A stretch of 64,000 bases of DNA from Epiperipatus broadwayi (lineage: Eukaryota; Onychophora; Udeonychophora; Euonychophora; Peripatidae), in assembly GCA_028023455.1 (NCBI GenBank), contig JAQFVV010012497.1:3964001-4028000 (forward strand). The letters are read 5' to 3'. This document shows positions 48,475-59,540 of this stretch, one piece after another. Each line of letters begins with the position of its first letter. Positions within the stretch are counted from its first letter, which is position 1. The position numbers were made by a program, and so were the translations under genes. Under the pieces are notes generated by a model. It ran no database searches. It was given only the letters and a program-made list of their open reading frames with translations, and had not been told where the DNA came from.

Positions 48475-48686
48475 GCAATTTATTCACTGTACTTTAAACC
48501 TTTTTAGCAAAAATCTTTTATTGTACACATATGCATACACAATCTTAGGTTTCGACTATTGTACGGTCTATATCATAACTCTGAAGAAGACTGCAGGACA
48601 GTTGAAACATAAGATTGTGTGTGTATATATGTTCAATAAAAGGTTTTTACTAAAAAGTGTTTTTTAAAGTACAGTGAATAAATTGC
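48475..48686. mobile_element. Foldback element with central CTGAAGAAG/GAAAC motif
   Basis: Arms 48475-48555 and 48603-48686 are reverse complements over about 80 bp. Matching blocks include GCAATTTATTCACTGTACTT, CTTTTATTG.ACA and ACACAATCTTA. The loop (48556-48602) contains CTGAAGAAGACTGCAGGACA followed by GTTGAAAC. This is reminiscent of, but not identical to, the hammerhead core arrangement in Penelope-like element ends. Confidence 0.8.
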
Positions 48687-49601
48687 ATTTTTATAAGATA
48701 TAGCAAAATAAAGGAAGTGGTAATGTTAATAACCCTGGGGTTTTTTTTTTTTTCAATGGAATAAATATCACTGTGAAAAATATTTTAAAAATTGGCTTTC
48801 AGTTCTAATAATAAAGGGGATATTAATTCTAAGTATTAAAAAAAATATTTGGAGTAAAAATCAATAATGGATGAAACTAAACTAAAATTCAATCATTTAA
48901 AACGTTCAGTGAAACTTTAAATCTTGTATTTATAATTTTAAAATTTTGTGATACATCTATTCTCCATATTATGGAAATGTTTCAAGCAACAGACGCAGAC
49001 TGTGTGTAAAGATTTAGCACAATGAATTCAATTAAAATAAATATTAAAATAGACTACAAAGTAAATCATTTAAATAACTTTATTAAAATCAAATTGCATT
49101 TAGCCTATTGATGTAATAATGAATGTAGATGATGTCTACAAAAACAGAAAATAATAAAAAAATATATATATTTTTAAAAAGAAATGGTTTTATAAAGACA
49201 AATTCATTAAAAAATGCATTAAAAAGTAAAAAATAAAATTTCCTTCAGTTTTCACAGTATACTTGGTACTTACACAAACAGTTCATCTGACAAATAGATT
49301 GGTGTTGATTGAAGAAAATGAATGCTACTTGCAAGTTTATTTAAATGATTCTTTGCCCCATACTTTTAATTTTGGTCACATAATACCAAGAATAATGTTT
49401 TTCGAAAAATTTTTAAAAATTTTTTATGTTCTACATTTTAGTTTTGTATAATTCCAAAAATTGGAAATAAGGAAAGTTTAGATATAATTTAATATTGTTA
49501 GATGTTAGGTAAAGAGTACTGAATTCCATATATTAAAAAAATAATTTTTTTATGCTAAATTGTTTGTAAACTTAAAAAAAAGTACTTTCATCGGGAATGC
49601 A
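48687..49601. other. AT-rich non-coding DNA
   Basis: Nothing recognised. Confidence 0.5.
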
Positions 49602-49603
49602 TA

Positions 49604-50431
49604 TGAGGGGATACCCCAAAATAACCAGAATAATTATCTGATTTACATGCTTGTTGTAGTATATGGCTCTGCTGTTACATACTTCTTGTGGGAACCCTTC
49701 TGCATCAATCTGGCAAATGATATCACTGTGAGAAATTATGGTGCCATGTAGCACTTTTTTTTTTGTTAAGTGCATTTTGGATATTTGACAATTTTTATAA
49801 CAATGTGAAATTCTGTTTTCACTTACAGAAAATGGCAAGGAAAATATTGTAATGCTTGAAACAGATTGGTGGTTTAACTGAAATGTTAAATTCACATTCC
49901 TAAAAAGTGTGGTGTATGAAATCCAAAATCAAAACAATGCTAATTTTCTTTCCAATTTAGTTCATAATGGTCAGGTATTTTATTTGGAAGTTCTGAAATA
50001 TCTATGTGATGCAGTAAAATGTAAATTCCATTTTATGGTAAAGAGAGGAGTGCAAGCTTCATCCTGATAAAGTAACATCTCTCAAACTCTTGAGTGTGAA
50101 ATATTTTTTAATTAAATTCAGCATGACCCAGCTTATCTATCAGCCATATTCATTTCATCTCACTTTGTTCAATTTCTTTTTAATCTTTCAAATGAAAAAA
50201 GTGTCTTTTTTTTTTTGTGGATTGAAAAGTGGTGGGGAAAAAATAACAGAGGTGTTAAAAGGCATCCACTTTGCCAATGTTTCCAGACTACTTTGAAAAA
50301 TGAAAAACACATTTAGACCAGTGTATTGCATCTAATTGACAGTAATTTGAAAGTGATTAAATTTATAATACTTAGAAATAAACAAACAATTTTTTATTAC
50401 AAAATTCCAGTTACCTTTCGGTACTCCCTCG
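49604..50431 (+). mobile_element. Internally deleted mariner-type DNA transposon
   Basis: The left end TGAGGGGATACCCCAAAATA and the right end in reverse complement (CGAGGGAGTACCGAAAGGTA) are terminal inverted repeats of about 28 bp with mismatches. TA dinucleotides lie directly outside (49602-49603 and 50432-50433), the mariner target. At 828 bp it is shorter than a full mariner (about 1.3 kb). The transposase N-terminal helix-turn-helix part is missing or unrecognisable. Confidence 0.82.
50054..50360 (+). pseudogene. C-terminal part of a mariner transposase
   Basis: Translation opens KLHPDKVTS, matching the LHHDN block that holds the second catalytic Asp (kept). FSMTQL and QPYSFHLTLFNFF follow. 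The latter matches the SPDLxPCDFF block, with the third catalytic Asp changed to Asn. Further on are MKK and LDQCIASN...FESD (in another frame, after 50290), the usual mariner C-terminus. Stops and a frameshift are present, so it is inactive. Confidence 0.8.
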
Positions 50432-50433
50432 TA

Positions 50434-51947
50434 TGTATACAAAGTTTCAACTAGATCAGAAATTGGAAAGCATGGATAATTTTGTTAATATATTTTCCAG
50501 ACAAGTAGACTAAAAAACAGAGCAAGTTAAATAAAAGCATATAAACATTTTATGAAAAATAAGTAACAACATTGCATAGTCTCTTATATGCTTAATCATA
50601 TGCTTCCAGAGAAATTAACTTCATTCTACTCTAAGCGCCATCTACCATAAGTCTCAAGAATCAGCTATAGAATTCCTATTTTATACTGATTGATTTCTGA
50701 TTTTTATCTTCATCAGTGAAGAGTACAATTTAAAACAGTTAACTCTTGCCTCTGGTGTCCATTGATTATTCAGATTTACAGTAGTTGTTTTTGAAATAAA
50801 GTAAAGATAAATGTTCTTGGAAGAAAAATAATTAATAGTAAAACGTAAATTTATTGTTATTATTTTTTATGATTATGTATGCCTCTATTTGTAATTAAAA
50901 CAATTTACAAAAATATTGCACATATTTAATTTTGTCTGAATTTTTTCTCCTCAAGTTCACTTCTGTACTTAAAATCTATTAGAAAAACTGGAATGAATAT
51001 TGATTATGGTTATTAAATAGAAAAGAAAAGTAATATTTAATTATGCCAAAATAAAATGAATTTATGAAGATTTAAATTATGAGGAAAAAACTAGTTGAAA
51101 TGCAAGAATATACTACTACTGTTATTGTTAGACCCATTTTGTTCAATGCATGTACGTTTGACTTAAATAACATTATTTCTGACTTGTATTTCATACTCAC
51201 TATTGATATTAAGATTTATAAATATATCTAATGATTGTGATAGTCTACAAAATAGTAGCAGCAGATTTGAATTGTAGTGCAAAAAGAATTATATGAACAT
51301 AAAAGGATGAAACAAAAATGATTTATTTCAAGGAAATAACTCTTTAATTTTAATATTTAATGGAAATTTTATTTTGAGACTATATAAATTAAAGATTTGA
51401 CTATTATCAATTATTTATTCACATGATATACAATATTTATATTCTAAAGCATTTAAAGTTGTGGAATGTATATTTAAATTATCAGCTTCCTTAATAGAGA
51501 AACTTTGTTTTTAGTGTCACATACTTAGAGTATGACTGCTTTGTTTGGAGTACTAAAAATCAATCTCATAATAGAACATTGATTCAGTATAAATAAAATT
51601 TATAAATGTTTATAATATAAAGTTTGGAGAAATGTCCAAGTCTCAATGTTTCAAAACCTTAATGATATTATTTTTCTTGAAAAAGTAGTTCAAAGATAAA
51701 TTATCATTCTATATTTAGTGAATTTTTTTTACAATATTTATAATCTACTTTTGAAATACAGGGAGAGATTTTATATTGCAAGTTTAGAACTAATTGTTTA
51801 AAAAATTTGGCAATACTTAGGCTTCCATGAATATTTAATGTGTTTTAGCAACTTAATAATATTAATCATTCAACTGTAAGTGAAATAAAAAATGTAATTT
51901 AATGTATTTGATATATGGGTTGATATTTGTGCATGAATGTAAATTTA
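50434..51947. other. AT-rich non-coding DNA
   Basis: Nothing recognised. Confidence 0.5.
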
Positions 51948-52431
51948 CATCAAAACATCACATGGTCATTATTTCATCTGCTTACACATGCTGTAAATAT
52001 TAAATGATGATCATGTGATGTTTTGATGGTTTTATATCTATCCTGCTCATAGTATAATGGTGTTCGTGGTTTTTGAAAAACCAAAGACCCCAAAATGTAT
52101 AGATGCTGAACTCAGTTCAGTTCTATATGACTATACAAGTGAATGAGTTCGGATTGGAAACATTATGATGTTTTCATCTTGGGCTCCTAGCTTTATAGTT
52201 AACCAAATAGGTAAAAGGTGGCTGCTAGAGGGTTGCATTAGATCCGAAGATCTATGTACAGTGCTCTCAAATTCAAGGTGCCTCACTAATGAAATCCACA
52301 AGCTAGAAATTAATCTGGGAATGGTGGATGAGTAGGCACTAGATAAAGATTTTATGCACAAACCTTCCTGCATCCATTGACTATGAAGATTTGCACTTGG
52401 TGCCACTACTGTATAGAGAGTTTGGTACTCA
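51948..52431 (-). mobile_element. Copy 1 of a palindrome-ended repeat family
   Basis: In reverse complement it follows the left part of 55042-55767: the AGTAGTGGCACCAAG end, a GTGCCTACTCATCCA block, ATGCAACCCTC...CAGCCACCTTTTACC, and CATTTTGGGGTCTTTGG, then the AAACATCACATGATCA terminus. At its left edge is a 22-bp inverted repeat with one mismatch (51948-51969 and 52007-52028; CATCAAAACATCACATG). Non-coding. Confidence 0.75.
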
Positions 52432-52899
52432 TATGTGTATTTATATTATCATTAGTGTTTTATCTTATTAGGCTTTTTATGTATGCCAGTGGAATGCATT
52501 GGTTTGAATAAATTGAAGTTTAATAATAATAATGTGTATACTTTTTTATGGTGTCATTGGTATTGTGCTTAGTGAGTGTAAGAGTAGCATTTTTCAGAAT
52601 AATCCATCATCTGCTTGGTTTTAGGGCTATACAAAATCCTGTTAATTGTATAATAGAGTTCATCCATTTTATTGCTAGTTATTTTTTTCATCTTTTACTA
52701 CAAATTTTTCCAAGCATTATACACTTTTTTAATAAATTAAATCATCTTATGATATGATCAATTTTAATAATGTTATTTATATTTCAAGCAAAAGTTCTGT
52801 TCTGATCTACTTGTTTTTCTTGATGACCATGTAGTTTTTAAAAATATTTGCTGGCGCCTCAATTTATAAAGATTGAGACTTTTCTTTACCAGTATAAAA
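52432..52899. other. Non-coding DNA, perhaps the eroded upstream part of the next LINE
   Basis: The frame at 52548-52757 is not recognised. Confidence 0.4.
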
Positions 52900-54410
52900 A
52901 ATAACAATCAACCTTTAAGCTTGATATCAATGCAGTGTTTGATTCTGTTAACACTAACATACTCTTAGACATACTAAAACAACATAAAATTCATACCTCC
53001 ACTATTCAAATCATAGATAACCTCCTGTCGAATAAGGAAATAGCCATCTCCTTGAATGCCAAGCTATCTGAATTCTTTCAACCTAATACATCGATATCGC
53101 AAGGTTCTCCCATCAGTGCCCTTTTGTTTATAGCCTATATAGATCCTTTACTATAGCCATTGATAAACAACTTCCAGGCATACTCATTCCTAGATTAGCA
53201 AGGCGAATAAAGGCCATAGCTTATATGGATGATATCATTATATTCCTCTCTTCAGTTAAATACATATCTAAATTATTCACTATACTGGATCAATACACAG
53301 CGAATATGGCCTTACCTTTAATCCCAATAAATCAGCAACTTGGAAGGTATGCTCAGGACATAAATTAACTTTAAAATTTACAGCCAATCCATAAAAGTTC
53401 CTAGGATTTGCAATACATAAAACTTATACTCAAATGTCTCGAGATATACAAAATAACATCAACACTCCTGTCCAAGATCTATCTCTCCTTGCATGGCAAA
53501 GTAATGCTCCTAAACATGAAGATCATGCCTAAGTTGAACTATTACTTGCCATTCATTAAAGTCACCAAAGTCTTCGTTAGGAAAATGAACTCTTTGGCAG
53601 CTAGGCTTTTCTGGGGTGGTAGAGTTGCTGTAATAAGTGTTGATAGAATGCAACTTCATCGAAAATACAATAGCCTCTCCTATCACTCCACACAAGTTAT
53701 CCTTGTCCAAAAGACCTTCAATTTTGTATCTATGTTAATCAGATTTTTTGGATATTCTCAGGTGATCAAGCCAATCACTTCCACTGATAGACAATCTCCC
53801 AAAGCATTGAACTTCCTTGATGTAGCAGTGCAATTAATTAAAAACTATATGGTCATTACAAATGACTTTCAATAATCAGATTAGCATCTGGGATGCTCAT
53901 AAGCTTATAAACCTGATAATCATTTCAACATGATCCGAGCTTAGGATTACCAACGAGAAGGTTATTTCACTATTTAGATCATGGAGCCAAAATACTTGGA
54001 CTTTATTATTAAAATCAATTTGAACTCCATAAGCACCAACTGGTTTTTTTGCTATAGATGGGGAATTAACCAAATTGATCCTATCTGTCCTGTCTGTCAG
54101 ATACACAAAACTTTTGGTCATCTGATTTATGCATGTTCTGTACTCTGGAAAGCCAGGAAAGTGATAATAAACAACCTCAAAGTAAATTACTACCTTATCA
54201 CCTTACTACAATATAGCATAAAATATAGGTCGATACCAATCATAAGGCTTTCATTATTCCTTAATTATGCCCTCTGGACCACCCGCTGTAAGAAAGTGTT
54301 TAATTCAGCACAGATTCAGAAGGATGACTTTATAATCAAAAAACTCATTAGGATTAAACACCAGGATAAGTTATTAGCTTCTAACGTCAGATTTACCCAG
54401 ACATGAATTC
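52900..54410 (+). pseudogene. Broken Tx1/L1-like LINE, RT to C-terminus
   Basis: Plus-strand motifs: VFDSVNTNILLDIL (about 52934-52975), SISQGSPISALLFI near 53092-53133, and AYMDDIIIF near 53217-53245 (both catalytic Asp kept). Then come FNPNKSATW (frame-shifted), SLHGKVMLLNMKIMPKLNYY (about 53490-53550), and AARLFWGGR. A C-terminal zinc motif CPVCQ...H...C (about 54085-54140) follows, then W..RCKKVFN. The SLxGKxxxxN and LFWGG blocks are typical of Tx1/L1-type ORF2. At least three frameshifts or stops are present; the endonuclease was not seen, so the 5' end is truncated. Confidence 0.8.
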
Positions 54411-55027
54411 AGATTACGCTGACGGAATGATGCCTTGTAATATATAGTGTATCTTATTATTTCAAAGTACAGACACTTATGGCATTCTTCAGTAAATGAT
54501 AAATAGGATACATAATTCTAATGACACTGCACAATAGTTTTTAATGATGTAAAGATGTTACCATCTTCCTTTATTGAAGATCATGAACATAGTTTATCAC
54601 ATAGCTGAGTACAGCATCTCCCAAGACTGTTTGAGTGATTTACTGGTCTACATGCTTGGTAGCAGTAGGCATGATTTATATATTATTTATTTGCATGATT
54701 ACTAGTATAGCTTTCATTTATCCTAATGCATGGCATAGATGTTATACACATTTTATATCTTATGATTAACATTTGTACCTTTTATCCCTATTTACACATT
54801 GTATCATTATACTTACTTAATAAATTATTGAGAACTATCCCAACCTATAGTCAATGCAATCTTCTTTAACAATAAAGCCTTGAGTAATTGGTTTTTTGGT
54901 CCTAGAATAAACAACACAAAAGTATATTTAATACTTGATTATATCCAAACTTTCAAAAACAGCTGATAGACTTTGTATTTTTTAATATACCCAAATAATT
55001 TGTTGTGTTTGCTTAAATTTTGTACTT
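54411..55027. other. Non-coding DNA downstream of the LINE
   Basis: May contain the LINE's 3' untranslated region. No poly(A) end could be fixed; an AATAAAG occurs near 54880. Confidence 0.4.
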
Positions 55028-55041
55028 ATATATAATGTGTT

Positions 55042-55767
55042 ATTAAACAGGCAAAACTCTCCATACAGTAGTGCCACCCTGTGCCAACCAGAGTAATCAA
55101 TGGATGCCAGAAGGCTTGTACATAAAATCTCCATCTAGTGCCTACTCATCCAATATCCCCAGACTAATTTCTGGCTTGTGGCCTTTGTCAGTGAGGAGCC
55201 TTGGATCTGAACCTAGATCTTAGGATCTAATGCAACCCTCCAACAGCCACCTTTTATCTCTACTCAACTACAAAACTATGAAAATAAAATTGAAAACACA
55301 ATAATATTTTCAATCTAAGCTCAATAGCTTATATAATCATATGGTCTGAACTCAATTAAGCACCCATACATTTTGGTGTCTTTGGCTCTTTAACAACCAT
55401 AGCCACCACTATCCTATTAGGCAGGATTGGTGTTAAACCACTAAACATCACATGATCACCATCTCTTATGCTACACATAACTTATTAAACAGGCAAAACT
55501 CTCCATACAGTAGTGCCACCCTGTACCAACCAGAGTAATCAATGGATGCATGCAGTGCTCTCAGATCCAAGGCTCATCACTGATGAAGGCCACAAGCCAG
55601 AAACTAGTCTGGGGATATTGGATGAGTAGGCACTAGATGGGGATTTTATGCACAAGCCTTCTGGTATCCATTGATTACTCTGGTTGGCACAGGGTGGCAC
55701 TACTGTATGGAGAGTTTTGCCTGTTTAATAACAGTTATGTGCTAGCATAAGAGATGGTGATCATGTG
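55042..55767. mobile_element. Composite palindromic element with 14-bp flanking duplication
   Basis: The unit beginning TATTAAACAGGCAAAACTCT occurs forward at 55041, forward again at 55489, and inverted with its end at about 55728. The last two form a hairpin with about 105-bp arms (about 55443-55550 and about 55660-55767). The first copy is also complementary to 55560-55730. The whole is bounded by ATATATAATGTGTT at 55028-55041 and 55768-55781, a perfect 14-bp direct repeat. The middle matches 51948-52431. Non-coding; class unresolved. Confidence 0.8.
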
Positions 55768-56178
55768 ATATATAATGTGTTTAATACATCTCTGAAAAAA
55801 ATTATTGAACAGATAAAACTGTCAGTTATTTTTGAAAGTTTGATTGTAATAAAATATTGTATTTCATTGTATAAAGTAAAAAAAAAAAAGTTTCAATAGT
55901 AATAATGTAGTCAGCACAGATAAGTTAATGAAAAAAGAATATTTAATGTTTATTTTTCTTATCTTACCCATTCAGTATTAATTTATCTATAAGTATAACC
56001 TTTACATTATATTGTAATTATATATAAATGATTCTGTGGGCCAAACAAATATGAATAATAAATGACTATTTACAGCACTCTGTGGTTTGATTTCTTCAAT
56101 ATGACTTAGAACAAAAAGTTAATTTAAAAAATATATGAAAACATACTTGTGGAAGTGAGTATATAAGACTTACAGTGC

Positions 56179-58280
56179 AAGTCCACTAGAGGGAACCTAG
56201 GACTCCAGTTTTCGCTGTTTCAGGCTCCCTGTTCTATTCACCAAAGTCAAAGTCCACAGTTGGATTCATAAAAAAAAAGTTTACCAAAATGTAAGTGAAT
56301 ATCTGTTTTATTGTTTTTTCATCTTTAGAAGAAATTTTGAAACAGTTTTCATTCAATAATAATTGAAATTATCTATCGTTACGTTTTATGCAAATGGATG
56401 CCATTAGAAAGAGACAAAAGCTAGCTTAAATAATTCTTGGAATCATTAAAGTATTATAAACCTTTTAAAAATAATTTTAAATGAAACCAAATATTTCTAA
56501 AAAGAATAGACACTAGAAATCCTAATTTTATTAATAGAATAAGCAGAAAATTCATTTGCACATCATTGCTAACATATAGTAATATGTTAGCAATGATGGT
56601 TTTAGGAATTTTATCTTTGCATCAGATTTTAGCAGTGTTAAACATGTTCCAATTATTAATTCGATCTCAATTTTGGAATTGAACATTATAGAAAATAACC
56701 TAAGCTATCGCCCTGCACAAAAATCAGGTATCTCCGATGATCAGAACAGAAGTTATTACCCCTCTTCCGGTGGATTGTCCCCCCCCCCCCAAAAAAAAAA
56801 AAAATCAATAAATAAAAATTTTTCAAATCAACACAGAACTACAATGAAGTGATTCCTGAGCTAAAAAATAATGATCTAAAGACAAAAATGAGTGTAAATA
56901 ATGTTTTAGACCTAAACAGAAACTTTGAAGCTACAAATTAATCATACTTTTTAAGCAATAATTATTGAGAATTTTCCAAAGTTTAACAACAAACTTTCAG
57001 ATTATACTTCAGACCTAAAATTCAATCAAAAGAAGCAGGATCCAACTAGTATCAACAAATAAAAATTATTGTGGACCCTGAAGGACTTTGGTTGGTGGGT
57101 TTAGGAGCTGCTGTGAACATTTGCAGACAGGAGTCTGATGATGATCAAGGGCGGATGTTCAGCTCCATTGACCTCAGTGTGCAAGATGATGTGGACAAAT
57201 GATTTATTCTCATGGTGTGCAAGTAAATCCGGCTTGATTTCAAGACTACATGAATTAAATGTTGTATTGGTGGGTGTGAGTTTGCACTCCTTTTCCTCAA
57301 GTGTGGTGATAGTGGTCATAAGGGGCTTGGTTCATTTGGGGGGATGGTCAACAATCATTGTCTAGCCCGGGAATACCTGTCGGGAGGGTGAAAATCACTA
57401 TCTTCACATGGACTTCGCCATGAAGGGCTACTACACCCCTTGATGGATTATTTGATAGGTCAGTGTTGATTTGCACTCACTATCATTAGGTTTCATTTGT
57501 TAGCTTTAAATTTAGTGCATTTGTAAAGCGGTTGGTCTGTTTTGAGTCACCGCCATTTTTTTTTGTAACATTGATGGAGTTTGTTTTATGGGCATGGGTC
57601 TGCACTCTCCTCTTTTTCTTCAGGGGTCGCTGGTTGTAGAAATTAGGTATCTGGTTTATGGGGTGGGCTGTTAACAATTTTTTCACTGCCCAGAACACCT
57701 GCCGGAGGGGGCTACATGGTCAAAGTTGGTGCTATTCCTGCTCTGGTTGGTCGCTGTGTCCCCTGATAGGCTGGTTTTGGGCAGTGTCGATCTGGCTCTT
57801 TACTTATTACTTCTTAGGTTTTACCCAAGTTGGCTTTCCAATTTTCGGCAGGTAGACCGATTGTGGTCCCTGCTCATTTGGACTGCTAATTGGGAGGCAG
57901 AGGTATTCAGAATGATCTTGACATGGCTCGACTGTGGTTTGGGAGTTTATTGCTTGGTGAACTTGGGCCTTGGACCTCACTGCCTGTTGTGGTGGTTGGC
58001 ACAATGCTGGACTTCACCTATTCAGCTGAAGAATTTGAGTCTTCACTTTGGGGCCCCAGGGGTGGGGCCATTGGGTGATGGTTAACGTCTCGACAGCCGG
58101 GCCATGTGGATCCACATACAGATACACACTAATCACATTACAGCAATTTTTGTGGATGTAATTATTTTTGAACATATGTACACTTTAATACATGGAATCA
58201 CTGTGTAATCCTCAATGGGTAAGTGTACCCAAAATTTTTGTAATCTTTTATTAATAAAGGTTACTTTGAGAAAAAAAAAA
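56179..58280 (+). mobile_element. Retroposed unit with poly(A) tail and 14-bp target duplication; 3' half GC-rich
   Basis: AAGACTTACAGTGC (56165-56178) recurs as AAGACTTACGGTGC (58281-58294) right after a run of A, and AATAAA lies about 20 bases before that run. This is the signature of LINE-driven retroposition. The 5' third is AT-rich with a perfect 17-bp hairpin (56561-56598) and a C-run/A-run (56780-56805). From about 57060 to 58140 GC content jumps far above the window. No RT motif is visible. Frames at 57658-58085 have Trp- and Leu-rich, non-family-like composition. It may be a LINE derivative that lost its RT, or a retrocopy of a host or non-coding transcript. Confidence 0.8.
57275..57720 (+). 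repeat. Two diverged direct repeats in the GC-rich half
   Basis: About 57275-57392 and 57600-57715 share the order TTGCACTCC.TTT / CTGCACTCTCCTCTTTT, CTCAAG/TTCAGG, a GGTCAACAAT / CTGTTAACAAT block, and ACCTG.CGG.GGG. An ancient internal duplication. Confidence 0.55.
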
Positions 58281-58294
58281 AAGACTTACGGTGC

Positions 58295-59231
58295 CAGGTT
58301 AAACTGCATTGAATATTAAAATATGAAAAGTTATATTATAATTACAGTTGAGATTAAAAATTAAAATACAAATATAATGGAATAATAGAAGACCTTATTA
58401 GTATTCTCTTATTTTTAACAGTATTGTTTAATGTATGTGCATGTATTTATATATATACGCGTGTATATATTTATACGCATCAATATTAAATTATAACAAT
58501 TTTACACTACTTAATCCTGTCTTTTGATCTATTTCTTAAATAGATTTACAAAAATGATTCTCCTAATTTATTTTTTCTTTTTACAAAAAGTTAAAATTTA
58601 AGGATTTCAAATATTTTGGGGAAAAGAAATAAATTAAGTTACTATTTTTACTTTGAACATGCGGCAAAAACTAAAAATACTTTTGTGGCTATCTAAAACA
58701 GGAAACTTGTAGACAGCTTGGAAAAATGGCTTTAAGAGAATGTTTATTAAGATGTTGCAGACATAGTAAACAAATAGGCCAAGTTGAAGGCAACTTTTCC
58801 AAAGGTAAACATATTTAAAAAAATAACTACCCGTTTTAAAAACTTCAAATTGCTTTATTTCTTTGTTTAATTTTACAATTATATATTGAGTCTTATCACC
58901 CCCTCCCGTTAAATATTAAAATTATTTATTGCTTTATCTTAATCTTTTGTGATAATAAATATTATATCATGTTTCCTTTATTAGATTAATATCAAGCAGC
59001 TATAATATTATGTAATGTAGCTTGCAGAAGCTGAAACTTTATAGTGAATAGAATTCAAGATGAGTTAGATGATTTGTAGTAAAGTAACACTGTCAGTTTT
59101 TTTTTTTTTAAATGTTGTTACTTAATCACAATATCTTATGTTTCTAACCAGACTTAGAAAGCAAACATTAAATACACATATAATTAACACGTTGTAAACA
59201 TTTTAAAATCACTATCTCTGAATTTCTAGTC
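58295..59231. other. AT-rich non-coding DNA
   Basis: Nothing recognised. Confidence 0.5.
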
Positions 59232-59540
59232 AATTTTTATATTGGATGGACGGTTGAAGAGTTGGAGTGTGTAGTAGATTGGAGCCAGTCCATTGAAGTG
59301 TGAGGATTGTCTATCTTAATATATATCTGAGCACTTATAGTATATATGTGTGGGAGATGATAATCTGGACCAACTGCTGGTTTAGCATGAAATACGTATA
59401 TTGGTGATTATTTATCTTTTCAGCATATATGTGCTTGAGTGTGTGTTATTAGATAGTGTGGAGAGTGGTGGGTCATGTGATAGTCTGTGCTCATATACCC
59501 TATATTACATATATAGACACATGGTATATATTAAGCCTGT
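59232..59540 (+). repeat. SINE-like family B, copy 3
   Basis: Plus-strand counterpart of 1018-1290 and 13110-13400: TATCTTAATATATATCTGAG, TAATCTGGACCAACTGC, AGCATGAAATACGTATATTG, then a tRNA-like end with an eroded B-box (GTGCTCATATACCC). Confidence 0.7.

Noticed and set aside
57658-58085. Overlapping 62-119-residue frames in the GC-rich retroposon
   Set aside because: High GC lowers stop frequency; several frames are open at once and none resembles a family.
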